Shown in pieces: positions 44,453 to 56,266 of a DNA stretch of 64,000 nt (the first letter of the stretch is position 1; each line of letters opens with the position of its first letter). The DNA lies in contig NW_021940918.1 in NCBI RefSeq assembly GCF_004337985.1, positions 2,832,169 to 2,896,168 of the forward strand, in the 5' to 3' direction. The DNA is from Pyricularia pennisetigena (taxonomy: Eukaryota > Ascomycota > Sordariomycetes > Magnaporthales > Pyriculariaceae). Position numbers and translations under genes: made by a program. The notes under the pieces were generated by a model. That model had not been told where the DNA came from, made no database searches, and saw only the letters and a list, made by a program, of their open reading frames with translations.

Positions 44453-46465
44453 TCACCTCTTCAAACCCGGCATTTTGGGGAGCGGAACTGGGGTTTGCGT
44501 CCTTGGAAGCTCGGCGGAGCTCTTTCGCCTAGCTTTTGCCTGCGAGACTGGAGTTGTCGTAGCTGTCTTCTTGCCTTTTGCCTGCGGCTTCTTGCCGGTA
44601 CCCGTGGGTGTGCTAGAGGGTGGTGTGCTTTTTGGGACGGAAGGGTCTGCCGATATAGAGTTTATGGTCTTGGCCTTTTTCGACTTTGTCTCGCTCAAGG
44701 GGGTCTTGATTACTTCCTGTGCGTTGGCCTTGCGCTTCTTGGACTTCTTGCCAGACGTTGATCCATTGTCCTCGGGGGCATCTGGAGCGTCGGTCATGGC
44801 CACGTCCCCTCTCGACTTCAAAATTGGCGGGACTGGGGGAAGGATAGGTGTAGGAACACCAATAGGTGTGTATCGCTTCTTCAGGACCGCCGGTTGGGGT
44901 CTTGGTGGCTTGGCGGTAATTTGGGCCTTGGGTTTCGCCGTGAAGTCAGAGGCAGCAAGCTGAGTGATTCGCTTAAGGTGCATGGTGTGATCAATGCCCC
45001 GATCTACTACAGAATATGTTAGCCATACGAACAAAGCTTGACTTGTACCCGGCAAAGACACTTACCCATCTCATATTTACTGCCCTTCTTTGCCGGCACA
45101 AGAATCTTGTAAGTGCTAGGCACTCCGGTAGCTCCCAGATCGACACCATAGTCTACCCCATTGTGTGACACGATGGGCTCGCCCGTCTGCGCGTTGCGCA
45201 TTGGAAAGTTCATCTTCTCCACAACGCTGACTGGCACTGATGCCGGGGTGGTGAAATACCAGATCTGTTTGCCCTCTCGCTTCGCCTGCTTGAAAAGATT
45301 TAGGACCTCTGAAACATCTGTGTCCTCCGAAGCTTTGCGCAACTGGAACCCCTCTCTAACAAATTCGTCGGCCCTATATTGAGAGTTAGTATACCACGGA
45401 ACAGTAGCTGAAAAAAAAAGCAAAAAGGGGAGCTTACAGTCCCCCATCGGCTGGCTGGCTATTCGACACAAGCGCAAAGGACTCGTCGGCCATTTCCACA
45501 TCAGAATCATCAGCTGACTTCTTGAGTTTGGATATCGCCGCACCGTTGACAGTTTTCTTCGTCGCAGGCGCTTTGAAAGGTTTTGGTTTCTCATCTTCCG
45601 ATGACGACGTCTCTTCTGAAGAAGAGTCCTTGGATCTAGTAGCCGGTACAGCGGTGTTGGACTTTTGGGCCTTGTCGCTGTCAGACTCTGATTCCGATTC
45701 GGACTCAGAGTCAGAAGTGGAGCTTTCGGAAGCCTTATTTGGCACTGTCGCAGCTGGTTTGGTAGCCTTCTTGAACTGTTTAGAGACCTGAGATTCCTCC
45801 TCAGACTCGTCTTCACTCTCGTCTGAGCTCGAGCTGTCATTTTTGTTATTGGCAGTCGCCTTCGGCTGCTTGCTATTCTGTGGTGCGGCTACCTTGGCGC
45901 CAGATTGCTCATCATCACTGTGGTCGCTGTCGCTCGAAGAGTCCGAATCCGAAGATGCAGGGGCCTTCTTGGGCTCAGGTTTGGAGATGGCTTTTTTGGC
46001 TGCAGCCACTGATTTCTTCGCTGTCTTCTCCTCTTCTAAATCCGACTCAGAGCTGCTATCAGAGCTACTAGTGTCATCCTCTGTATCCGTTGTGGGCTCG
46101 GTTTTGATCTTTTTTTCCGTCCCGTTCGGTTCGCTCTTGAACGTGGATGTCTTATTTGTAGCTGTAGCTGTTGTTGGGACGCCTTCCGAGAGTTTGGCAC
46201 CGCTTTTGGCTGCTGCATTCGTCTTTTTGGCGGCAGTGGCAGCGTTGATTTTGGAGAGGAAGTTCTCGGTGCCCTCGCCGTCCGACATGTCGCTATCGGA
46301 GTCGCTTCCACTGCTAGAGTCATCATCGTCCATCATTGGCTCGGGTTTGATGCCATTCTGTTTCGAGTTTCGACTGTTGTTACCAAACACGTAACTGCGC
46401 GCAGAGCCAGCCATGTTGGAGACATGGGCACCCAGGCTTTGGACGTTAGCCCTGGGCATTGGCAT
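44453..46465 (-). CDS. RNA polymerase I subunit RPA34-like protein with acidic Ser-rich N-terminus
   Basis: Three exons, 45438-46465, 45066-45373 and 44453-45003, give 628 residues. Residues about 35-335 are Ser/Asp/Glu-rich tracts with interspersed Lys, like nucleolar Nopp140/SRP40-type sequences. The spliced middle (ADEFVREGFQLRKA, then KQIWYFTTPASVPVSVVEKM, about 343-400) matches the A34.5/CAST domain that dimerises with A49 on RNA polymerase I. The C-terminal part is basic, with KKSKKRKANA and repeated Lys/Pro stretches. The yeast subunit is only about 233 residues, so the extra length is N-terminal. The ATG at 46465 is chosen as the first in frame; Met at 46459 and 46414 are alternatives. 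It is divergently transcribed from GRC3, 438 bases away. Confidence 0.75.
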
Positions 46466-46903
46466 GTTGGCGGTGTTGCAAGCAAAACAACAATTATGTA
46501 CGATTATGAGCCTCGGAGGCTTTTGTACGTCGAGAAGGTTGTGTTCTGCGGTTGGCAATGAAGTCGAGGGTAAAATGAAGTGAGGTGGTGATACTGAAGC
46601 TAAAGTGACGCGCGAAAATCGCCGGCCGCCGAAGAAAATTTTGGAACAGTCGCGTCTTTCTGCCAATGCGACCAGTAATTGAGGGGCAGCGGTGAGGGAT
46701 TTTGGAGAAGATAATTGGTCAGCCAAAGCTGGAGTGGGCTCTAAGCTTGATATATGGGGCAGGTCTATGGGAGCTCGCGGAGAATTCAGTTTGGGTTGAG
46801 ATACTGCCGCTAGGAGATAACGATGTATTAGTCAAGACCTATGCAAAATTGTTTACGAGATATCCAATTCTTTTTCTCATTCTCTCACTATTGAATCAAG
46901 ACC
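46466..46903. promoter_or_regulatory. Divergent promoter between the RPA34-like gene and GRC3
   Basis: 438 bases separate the two start codons. GAAAATTTT at 46634-46642 resembles the RRPE element of ribosome-biogenesis genes in yeast. Both genes act in rRNA production, so shared control is plausible but inferred. Confidence 0.4.
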
Positions 46904-47015
46904 ATGGAGACGAGGAAAAAGAGAAAGATTGGTAACCCCAGTGCCAGCGCGAGCCCGGGCGCACCAGGTGAGAATTTATGGCATCGCACCTACTGGAATA
47001 ATGATTGTGCCTGTG

Positions 47016-47060
<45 letters not shown>

Positions 47061-49387
47061 ATGACAGTCATGAGTGCGTTTGCTTTGCGCCAACATCTCT
47101 TAAAATCCCAAAGCTCTCCCTCCGCCTCGCCTTCAGAGACCAAAAGGGCAACAACCACCAAAGTTAGCAATATCAAGGATGCTGCAAACCCGGAGGTTGT
47201 TCTTGTAGACTCTGAAAGTGCACCAGAAACTCCTGCAAGTCTTGTGCCATCCCAAGCCTCTTCTCACGCAAGGTAGGTTAGTCCATCCACACCACACAAA
47301 CATGTTCTAAATTTCTTTAGCTAAGACTTCTGCTCAGTCCAGAAATCACAAAGGTGGATGAGCCAACAGCGTCTTCCAAACTGGTCTATTTTTCGAGTTT
47401 CAAGGCAAGCAAGCAGAATTTCCAGCGGAAACCCCACGGCATTTCTGTGCTCAAACTGTCCGAAGGCGAGGTGAGTTTCTTTGAGCCCTTTGCCTTGAGA
47501 TTCGCCTATTCAAGTCATTGACTTTACCTCCAGCGCCTCGTAATACTCGGAAGTTATGGCCTTAGAGTAAAAAATGGCCTGATAAGTATTGCTGGCGCAA
47601 CATTACAAGCGCGCAGCGGCGTCACCTGGATTCACTCACCTCACTGCCATGCGCTCCCGGTAATTCGATGCTCGGAAGATGTCACCCTCGAGCTCTGTCC
47701 CCACCCGGCCGCTAGCGACTTGAGAGATCTAGGCAGGCTGTCTCCCAAGTTCGAGAAGCTGTGGAACGATGCAGCTGCTGAAGAGTTGCCGAATAAGCCC
47801 AAGGCTTCTACGAGGCCTTCATATATCATAGTGAGTCACGATTACCACGATATATGACATTGCGAACTGAACTGGATATACGGATGTTAACAGGTCACTT
47901 GATAGCTATACACCAACGAAGATGGCCCGAAGTCTGCTCCTCTCCAAGAACTTGCGTCCTTGGCAGAATGGAACAAGAAGCTTGCATCTATAGTGGCCGC
48001 TTCCAGGAAGTCAGAGTCAATGACCATCCTCATCTGTGGTCCAAAGTCTTCCGGCAAGTCTACCTTTGGTAGGCTACTGGCGAACCGTCTTGTCACGGAA
48101 ACAAACAGACGGAACGACCAGCCACAGCCCGGCGTTGCGATCCTAGACATTGACCCAGGGCAGCCTGAATTCGGGGCCCCAGGGGTTTTATCGCTAGTCT
48201 ATGTCGAAGCCCCGAACCTCCAGCCTCCCTTCTGTCACCCCTGTCTCTCAACATCAGGACGCAGTCGAACAATACGAAGCCATTCCATAGCAGCAATTTC
48301 GCCCATCACTAACCCCGATCATTATACTGAATGTGTCCTCGACCTGTATGCAACATACGCAACCAAGCTTCGCCGCAAGTGCCCTCTAGTCATAAACACA
48401 TGCGGCTGGGTCCAGGGAACCGGACTAAACATCATCACCGAACTCATTGACCGGGTCTGCCCGACCGAGGTTGTTTATATGTCCAAAGAGGGCCCCGAGG
48501 AAACCGTTGAGGCTCTAAGAGAGGCTTGTCTGAACAAAATGCCTCTGGTGCTCATGCCATCTCAATCTAGCAAGTATACAGCAAGGACAGCTGCAGACTT
48601 GCGTATGATGCAAATGATGTCTTACTTCCATGTCGATCAGCCAGCATCTACCCCAGAGTACCTTCGCTGGAACGCGAATTTGTTGGCAGCCATTAAGCCT
48701 TGGGCTGTTCAATACGGCGGCCAAGATCGTGCAATCCTTGGAATCATGTGTTACGACTATGAGCCTACAGCAGACATGCTAGCTCCTCTAATAGACGGCA
48801 TGATTCTAACAATGGTTGAAGTGGAGGATATGGCTGCCTTTCGAGACATGTCAGCCACAGCCGGGCAGAATCATGGCCACGAGATGGAGGTCGATCATGA
48901 TCCAAACAATAGTTTTGCCAAGCCATTCAATAATGTTCCGGTAGTCTGCACTCCAGAGGGCTTGCCATTTATACAAAATCAGAAGGGAATAACCCTTGAC
49001 CCTCGGCATTCTCGCACCGTCGGCCTCGCTCTCGTCAGGGGCATTGATGAGAAAAACCAAAGACTACAGCTGCTCACGCCAGTCCCAGAGGAGAGGATCT
49101 CGGAGCTCAACACTGGCAGAAGTCGGGTCGTTCTTGTCTGGGGGAGGCTGGACGCTGCTCCGACCTGGTCGTACGTTGAGGAACGCCATGAACAAGATGT
49201 CCAGGCTAGGACAAAGCAATCCAGTGCTGATGACGTTGAGGCAGAAGAAAGTGGACCAGGACGCCTAGGCAGCAACGATGATAGCTTGCCTTGGGTCGAG
49301 GAATTGCAAGCAAATCAGAAAAGATCAGTCGGTCATAAGGCACTCAGGGTACGAAGGGATCTCGGTCGCAGTTCTAAGGGCAACTGA
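46904..49387 (+). CDS. GRC3: Grc3/NOL9 polynucleotide 5'-kinase
   Basis: Five exons, 46904-46967, 47068-47272, 47338-47470, 47534-47830 and 47906-49387, give 726 residues; all junctions keep phase. The Walker A motif is GPKSSGKST (278-286), followed by DIDPGQPEFGAPGVLSL, the conserved Grc3/Clp1-kinase signature, and later INTCGWVQGTGLNII. Grc3 phosphorylates the 5'-OH of RNA made by Las1 cleavage of ITS2 during pre-60S maturation, in the nucleolus. The N-terminal 90 residues are basic and Ser-rich (METRKKRKIG). The region before the kinase (SYGLRVKNGLISIAGATLQ) fits the NOL9 N-terminal domain. Intron 1 (46968-47067) carries an A44 run that ends eight bases before the acceptor. Confidence 0.93.
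47016..47059. repeat. A44 homopolymer inside intron 1 of GRC3
   Basis: 44 uninterrupted A in the place where a pyrimidine tract would be expected, ending CATGACAG at the acceptor. Confidence 0.9.
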
Positions 49388-50086
49388 CAAAGGGAATTGT
49401 TCGTAGCACTGCATAAATTATTTTTGGCAACTTCATCATATGGACTTGCCAAATGTATTCAAAATGCGGGGACTAATGTCCGTGATATAAGTTACCACAC
49501 TTCGACTTGTTAAAGTTCAGTACCTAGGGGCCGTACTTCTCAGGCAGTTAGGGTTAGGTGTGTACAGAAGAACACCCCGCGCTTCGAGTGACTACTATCC
49601 GCGCGACCCCCAGCATTTCTCCCCGCTTCCTCACTCATTATCCTCACATCGAGAGCAAACACATATAATATCATCTATCATTCCTTTGACATCATATTCA
49701 AACCTCTAATGTCTCTCCAGAGAAGGATGAAAGCTCGGTATTAACATAAACGAGAAACCCAATTTGGCATCGATAGCCAAAAGCCACGCTTTAATCCTGC
49801 AACTGGAGCTTCATAAACGTTGGATCTCCCTTGCCATTGGGCTTTCTTTGGTTCTTTGCCAAGCATTCGCAGAAACGTTATATCAAACAACCCCCGGCGA
49901 TCTATATAACAACAGACAGTCAATGAAAACAAAACAATCAAGCTGGTCAGAGAGAAAAGCTCCTGACAACCATCGCAAGCGCGTTTCCCACAATTGCAAC
50001 GACCACCACAAGCCAAGACCACACTGGTGCTGCACCACGTGACGGACTTACGAGCCACTGAGGCCAGCCACAAGCCACAAGAGCTC
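49388..50086. other. Convergent intergenic region
   Basis: About 700 bases between the 3' ends of GRC3 (plus) and the small gene at 50087 (minus). It contains TTAGGGTTAGG at 49548-49558, a telomere-like motif also seen at 3007. No gene supported. Confidence 0.45.
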
Positions 50087-50595
50087 CTAATTCGGAAGCT
50101 CCGTACAGCTACCTGCCCCACCAAATGCTTGAGGCGTGATGTCAGCCTTGACCGATGCCTGCAGCTCCGTCTCGCCCATGACACAATTGAAATCCTGGAG
50201 AAAATCCTTCAGCTTCTGCTCCCTCTGTTCACTCTTGCCAAGTTGCAGGGAAGACCAGTCCATTGTGACCGATTGCACCGATTGCCAGTTCCGCACCTTT
50301 GATACGCTAACAACAACTTTGTTTCTGACAAAGGGCAGATCTGCAGTCCTTCGAACGCTGCTAGCAAGAACAGAGCTACTGCTCGACTCTCTGTTGTCGA
50401 TTATTGCGTATGCAACGAAGGGTCAACATTGGCAATAATTGCCCGGCCAAACATAAGAAAGCCCCCGAAAAGTCGACAAGCTTCAGCCTTACATGCAGCC
50501 CTTCCGCAATCCAAAACGAGTGAATACAAAAACTATACATACAGGTGCTGAGTCCCTTCAGAATTAATTACAGTTAGAGGCTCCTGTGCATCCAT
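50087..50595 (-). CDS. Small spliced hypothetical protein
   Basis: Model: exon 1 50543-50595 (MDAQEPLTVINSEGTQHL), GTATGT donor; exon 2 50087-50306 after a GTTAG acceptor, total 90 residues. The phase matches, and exon 2 reads as a protein: KVRNWQSVQSVTMDWSSLQL, then EQREQKLKDFLQDFNCVMGE, ending GSCTELPN. The upstream part of exon 2's frame has no ATG, which is why an upstream exon is needed. The 236-nt intron is long for this region and could hide another exon. No signal peptide, membrane segment or known domain; function unknown. Confidence 0.45.
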
Positions 50596-51510
50596 GACGA
50601 TTCTCTTTCAGTCGGGCGGTTGTGAGATTTTAAGCTGTGATCTGCGGTCGCTTGGCTGTGGAGGTGGCGAGAGAGAGATACGAATAAGTAAGTTGAAGGT
50701 AAACGGTAGCCAAGACTAAATATGACGGTAGGTGGTACACAATAACTACTACTAGGATAGGATTTTTTGGAAGCAAGCGGCGGCGGGAGGGAACCTATAT
50801 TTCAGTGGTTACGGACTCCTCCGGATGGCATCCTTTTTATTTTTTTTTTCATTTCTCAATGAGAGTACCTCCTCCTAGTATTCGTTATTAATATTTTTTT
50901 GACGTTGCCTGCGGGAGCCGGGACGGGGTGGTGAGTCTTGTTCCATTGGCGTAATCTGACTGGCCCAATCTCTAGTCTCCATTTCTCCAAATAAGGACGT
51001 TTCCAGGCTTTACTATGTAAACTTGGCGACCCCGAAATGGTCAGGTCCCCTTCCACTTCCACGTATACTATGGTAGCCACCATAACCACCACAGTCTCGT
51101 CTGTCCCCACCATCTGATTCACTTTTGAACAAGGTCGCCGGGGGAGCCTCAGCTCCGAGACGACCAAGTACCTGCTGCCAACTGCCTACCTAGCCAAGCC
51201 TGGGTCAGAATGAGAGAGACTCCAGACTACTCCTGCAAACAAATATTGTAAATAGGGGAAGTAAATTTATTGACAGCAAAGACTATTCTTTTTTCTGGTT
51301 ATATATATGCTAGATATAAGTGAAAAGCTATGCTTTGTTTATAATGGTAACTTGGTATTTTGGAGATCTTTTTTTGGTTTCCACCTCAATTTTGAATTCG
51401 TTTAAATCCAACCCCCGCGTGCTAACTCGTCAATCCACCGCTTGCAACTCAGCACCTTCCGTATATCTCACGATAGATTTGGTCGAAGGCGGCCAGGCTG
51501 GATTATTTCG
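50596..51510. other. Intergenic region
   Basis: About 900 bases with T-rich tracts near 50836-50850. Promoter of the small gene ending at 50595 (minus) and 3' flank of the possible gene at 51511. No further gene seen. Confidence 0.4.
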
Positions 51511-51899
51511 TCACCGCCCCACAGCTAGTTCCGCCTGCTGTTCCTTTGCGATTCGCATCGATTTGCCCAGCCATTTGTTGAGCAGATCGACTGTTTTCCT
51601 CACACAGTCGGGTCGATCCTCTGGGCGAGAGATTTCATTCAGTCGTGTCAGCTCGGACCAATGAGCTTGTGAACATCGACGCTCAAATTTTCATTCGGTA
51701 TTTGTTTCCGAGAGTAACAGCCAGGCGATCAAATCTCCCACAAGCCGTCGGCGGAGATGCCGACCAGTAAAATGTACCACACAGGACCAGGCGAAGGCTC
51801 CACTCACCTCTTTTTGCTGTTAGAACGAATCCATTCCAGAGTATTCCACGTGGGTGATTCCCTCATTCCGCGTGTTGTCGCAAGAGACCATGGTGCCAT
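51511..51899 (-). CDS. Possible small spliced gene (model incomplete)
   Basis: The stretch 51511-51681 reads on the minus strand as a convincing C-terminal exon: HWSELTRLNEISRPEDRPDC, then KTVDLLNKWLGKSMRIAKEQ and a stop, with no ATG of its own. Upstream, an ATG at 51899 (MAPWSLATTRGMRESPTWNT) runs to a strong GTGAGT donor at about 51808. The phases of this donor and the most natural acceptors do not agree for the full exon. So either a later acceptor is used or an exon is missing. Function unknown. Confidence 0.3.
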
Positions 51900-52792
51900 T
51901 GTTGAGGACCAAGGAAATTGGCCCTATTATTAGACCCTTGCCAGTGTGGCGGTCTCCACACGCCTGCAGATTTGCCACCGCTGTTCAGGGATTGGGATTC
52001 TTACCAGGGAGTTTCCACAGTAGTGGTAATAAGTGGGGCCAGCCGCAGGGAGTCCAGCGTACCACCAATTTGGAACTCTCCAACGGGGAAAGCCACAATC
52101 TCTAAGCCGAGTCGCTCGTCTTATCAGCTGCCGAGAATCGAGAGACAGATCTAGAACTCTAGACTTTGGCAGGTTGACTTCCCCAAATTAAATCTTGCTT
52201 CCCTCTAGCATCTGGCCCTGAGCCCGACAAGGCTTTGGGGCTTTTTATGACGTTGCAAAGCATCGCAACTTTGCGGTCGCCTAGCATCTGAGCCATGCAG
52301 TAATGTTGGATTAAGCTGTTTTCGCTCTGTGGAAAGGCATCTTTGTCCGTCCTGACAGGCAAAATCAAGTTACTAAGGTGAAAATAAGAACAGGTAGTGA
52401 TTCACAAGGTTTTTTTTTGGTACAAGTTTGCAGATCTTGATTCCAATCCTGTCAGGACCTCGAATCTGATGTTTCCATTATTCCCCAGATTACAACACTC
52501 TACTTTACTCGCAAGTGGATTCCCCTGCAGCTGGACCATACAGTGTACTGTGTAGGGTAACAAAACGACCTGCCAACGGCTCGCACTAGCTGGGGATGTC
52601 ACCTTAAAGTAATTACTGCGGGCACTATTTGCGGATAGGTTCCACCCAGCATGCCAGCCCTATCTAACAACTCAATTACAATTACATTGGTATGCAAGCT
52701 AGGGTAAGCAGAAAGATACGTAATACCGAGCCCACTCCAGATCATCCGGTAGGATGAACGAATCAAAGGAAATGAACAAGGACTGAAATTGA

Positions 52793-52823
<31 letters not shown>

Positions 52824-54080
52824 CACACACAGGAGGGAATTTTTCTTGGCAAATAAAAACCAGGACTTTTTTTCCAACTGAGGCTAGGTCCGATACTGGA
52901 CGATACGGATTGAAATTGCCATGTCACGAGACTTCTTTTTCTTCTTCTTTTTTTTTTCTTACCCAATAGGGAATAGGGGAGCTTGGGTTCAGACAGCCTC
53001 TTGCGATGACTATGAGTCGTACAGCATTGTAGTTATGGCGACCGGATGCAATCCCGGATCTCCAGTAACTGCTGCGGGATCCCGCTCCCCTGTTTGTTTT
53101 GCGTCGTCACATGCAACCTTTTTTTTCTTTTCTTTTTTTCTTTGTTTTTATACACTTCGCTATCTTGCAGCAACTCTTGTACTAATTCAGCCTCGTGACT
53201 TGAGTCGATCAATTTTATTCCTGTCGCTCATCTGCCAGGGTTGTACCGGAATTGAACATCCGGAACCCGGGTGCACCAAGTTTCGCCTGTCACCTCGAGA
53301 CTCGTGACTGGGGTTGCAGAGTTTTCTAAATAGCTGAGCGCGGCTTAGGACGGTCGGTCCCGCCTGAAGAAGCATTGTATGGTGGTTCGCGTTTGACAAT
53401 CTTACCCTCCTCTATGGTATTAACCGCAAGGTTAGATGAACATGCATGGAGGCTGTTGATTATGCCGCTGTTCAATTGGCTGCGCGCATGAAAAATGGAG
53501 CCGACTGCACTTTACGTGCGGTCGCAGGGCCTTATAAGGCCTGTTCTTAACAGAGGCATGACATCTGGCAAGTCTGGCAGCTAGGGTCCTCCAGCGGTTG
53601 CCCCGTCTGAATGATGCAGTAACCCAGCTTAAGCAACTTGATGCTCTCCTACGGGCTGTCTTTGTCACACCCACCACAAACATGCGGTTGTGAATTTGGG
53701 GATTCTCCTTGCTCAATGCACATCTCCGATGGCACGGTTGATTGCAGGCTATTCAGATCTTGTGTAATAATTTTCTTCGTTCTAATGCTCAGCAAGCAGA
53801 GCTATAATGATCTACATGTACCTATAGATTCCGTTGACAGCCGAGCAACCTTTCCCAATACACTATTTATTCTTTTGTTTGATACACTGGGCTTCAAAAT
53901 TCAATCGGTGCAATTCGGCCTCTATTTTAAATCTACTTCATTTCTCCAATAATCGTTTCTCTTCTTTTGCCAAGTAAATATATTGCTCGCTGTAGCATTC
54001 TCTCACGAGTACAGCATACCCACAACTTTTATCAACATAACCAATATCGTGAATACACAGAGATCCACAAGTCTCAGGAG
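51900..54080. other. Gene-poor region with simple repeats
   Basis: About 2.2 kb without a supported gene. It contains an A18 run joined to (CA)11 at 52792-52831 and pyrimidine-rich stretches near 52930-52965 and 53119-53145. Confidence 0.5.
52792..52831. repeat. A18 + (CA)11 compound microsatellite
   Basis: A run of 18 A followed directly by about 11 CA dinucleotides. Confidence 0.9.
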
Positions 54081-54389
54081 TTAAGCTGATGAGCCTTTCT
54101 TCGGCTCCCCGTCTTTCACATTGCCGTCACTAATGTAGGCAATCCGTGCAAGGCTGTCATCTCGTAGCCATGTATCGATTCGAGCTTCTCTCTCGGCAGC
54201 CTTTTGCTTCTTGCGACCAGAAAGCGCTGGTGCATTGCTCGAGGAGTGTTGGTGACTAAACGGTGTGCAAACGAACTGACCGTCAGTAAACCTTTCCGCC
54301 CGTTTGGACTAGAAATATACGAATGAGAACGAATCCGCGCTGTAGCCAACTTACAAGATGTGCTCTTGATCTTTCTTTGAGTCCGGCAT
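54081..54389 (-). CDS. Small spliced hypothetical protein, charged
   Basis: Model: exon 1 54355-54389 (MPDSKKDQEHIL), GTAAGT donor; exon 2 54081-54291, total 81 residues. Exon 2 reads FTDGQFVCTPFSHQHSSSN, RKKQKAAEREARIDTWLRDD, SLARIAYISDGNVKDGEPKK and ends GSSA. This frame looks much more like a protein than the alternative reached through the nearer TTTCTAG acceptor at about 54308. The phase forces use of the GGAAAG acceptor at 54292-54293, which is weaker. The protein is charged and soluble, possibly a helix in the middle; no domain is known to me. Confidence 0.5.
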
Positions 54390-56219
54390 TTTCTTTTCTC
54401 ACTAAGGCGGAAAGGGGTGGTTGTGACAGGTAGGTATCCGAACAGGTAGGTGGTAATGTGGCAAGGCAGTAGAGAAACTACCGGCGTCTTGTTTGTTGCT
54501 TGTGAAAGCCTTAGTGAATGTAGATCTTGTATCTTCGTGGGGGAAGAGAGGAGTCTATGTTAAAAAGAGAACCTGTTCTTGCGAGTTCTTACGAAACAAT
54601 GGGGACGAAACGACCTTTTATATCCCAAAGAAACAGGCAGAGGACGAAATTCACGCTACAGGACACCCAGAACAGGAGAAAAGCCAGCTCCCCCTGTTCT
54701 AAAGTTGATTTTCTTCCTTGGAGTCTTTACCGCCTTCGTTGTGACTCTTTCTAGAGCATGGGTGTACGCAGGCCTTTCTCTCTCTATTTTTTATTTTTAT
54801 TTTTTTATTAGTTTTTTTTTATCTCCACCAACATGTACCAACATGTTTGTTGATAAGGAGGGATTCCGTGGTGCGGTGGCAGTCTTGACACGCAGCAAAG
54901 TGCCCTTGCACGTAGTCTTTTAACCCCAGGCCGCAGTGGTACCCTATAGCTAAAACGCAATGAAGATGTAGAAGAGGGAGGGGTGCGGCCTGGGGGTGTG
55001 AACTGATAAACATGAAAGTACAGCTCAACAGCAGAAGCGAAATGCAATTGAGCGTTCATGCAGAGCTCTAATCTTACCCTGGAATGTCTCTATAGGTCCG
55101 TCGTATTTCTGTCAGTTCGTCATGGATCAAAGCAGCAACACGGCGGCACTGGAAAGCCGAAACGCCAGCTCAGTTGACCTTGTTGGACTGTCCGCCAATT
55201 CAAGATTAAAGAAACATCCGGGTTAGGATATTCGGTGCTTTTCACTGTAACCCAATTCTTATATCTTAAAGCTATCTTATGTCTTTTTTATCATTTGTTT
55301 ATCCATTGTCAACACACCAACCCACTCCTGGGTTTAGGGTACATGATTTTAGTTATTTCGCGTACTAGCCGTGATCGGCTCGTAACGCCGCAGAGAAATA
55401 TGCTTCTAAGAAAACAACACACTTACATCTACCCTTAATAGGAGCACTTGGCGTCCGCCCGGCAGTGCTGAATCTCTGTCACTGATCCCTGATGGCCGCA
55501 GGCAGGCTGCCGAAATCCCTCGGGTGGGGCCCATGATTCTCAGACACGGTAACTTTTTTTTTCATCTTCATTTGATGAAATAGGGCGGTGTGAAAATTTT
55601 GCGGCCAACGCATGCTGACATCTCGAAATGAGGGTGTTGCTGTAGAGTCTGCAAGGCACATGGTTTACTTTGACTTTTGCGGTCATATATGGTGATCAGG
55701 GCTGCCTCCCGTTCTGTGCCGCATCTAGCGTTCGGAACTGGCGGGGCTGAAGAGATTTACTACGGTACGTACCTAGATTGAACTTGGGCGGAATCGCTTC
55801 ACAGTCCTGAACAACGTGCTGACGTCGATATGGCGGTGGACATGGTGGGTGGGGGTGGACGAGATAATTCCAGGGAATGCACACTTTGACGCATGGAAAG
55901 ATGCCTTCTTTTCTACCAATGTTATGTGCTCTGGATCTCCACAGATATATCGTGAACTAAAAGCAGTAAAAAGCAAAAAAAAAGGAGAATTCCTTTACAA
56001 CATAATCGCAAGGCATTTGGTACGTGGGCGGCTTAAAGTCGCGTTACGAAATAAGCGCCCCCAAATTCTCCACCCCCGGACATGCTGCCATCAATTGCCC
56101 ATCAAAAAAATATTCCCAATTTTCATGGCCGCATACTGTTATCAATTTTAACATTACCTTCCTCTTGTCTGCATATCCTGAAACAAAATATTTCAATGTC
56201 ATTTTTTACGCCCGGGGTT

Positions 56220-56220
<1 letters not shown>

Positions 56221-56264
<44 letters not shown>
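56221..56264. repeat. (TC)11(AC)11 compound microsatellite
   Basis: About 11 TC units followed directly by about 11 AC units. Confidence 0.9.

Positions 56265-56266
<2 letters not shown>

Noticed and set aside
45019..45840. 273-codon minus-strand ORF
   Set aside because: Its second half overlaps the real RPA34-like exon in frame, but its first half is a shifted frame through the acidic exon and an intron.
50856..51167. 103-codon minus-strand ORF
   Set aside because: No domain and no credible start; composition unremarkable.
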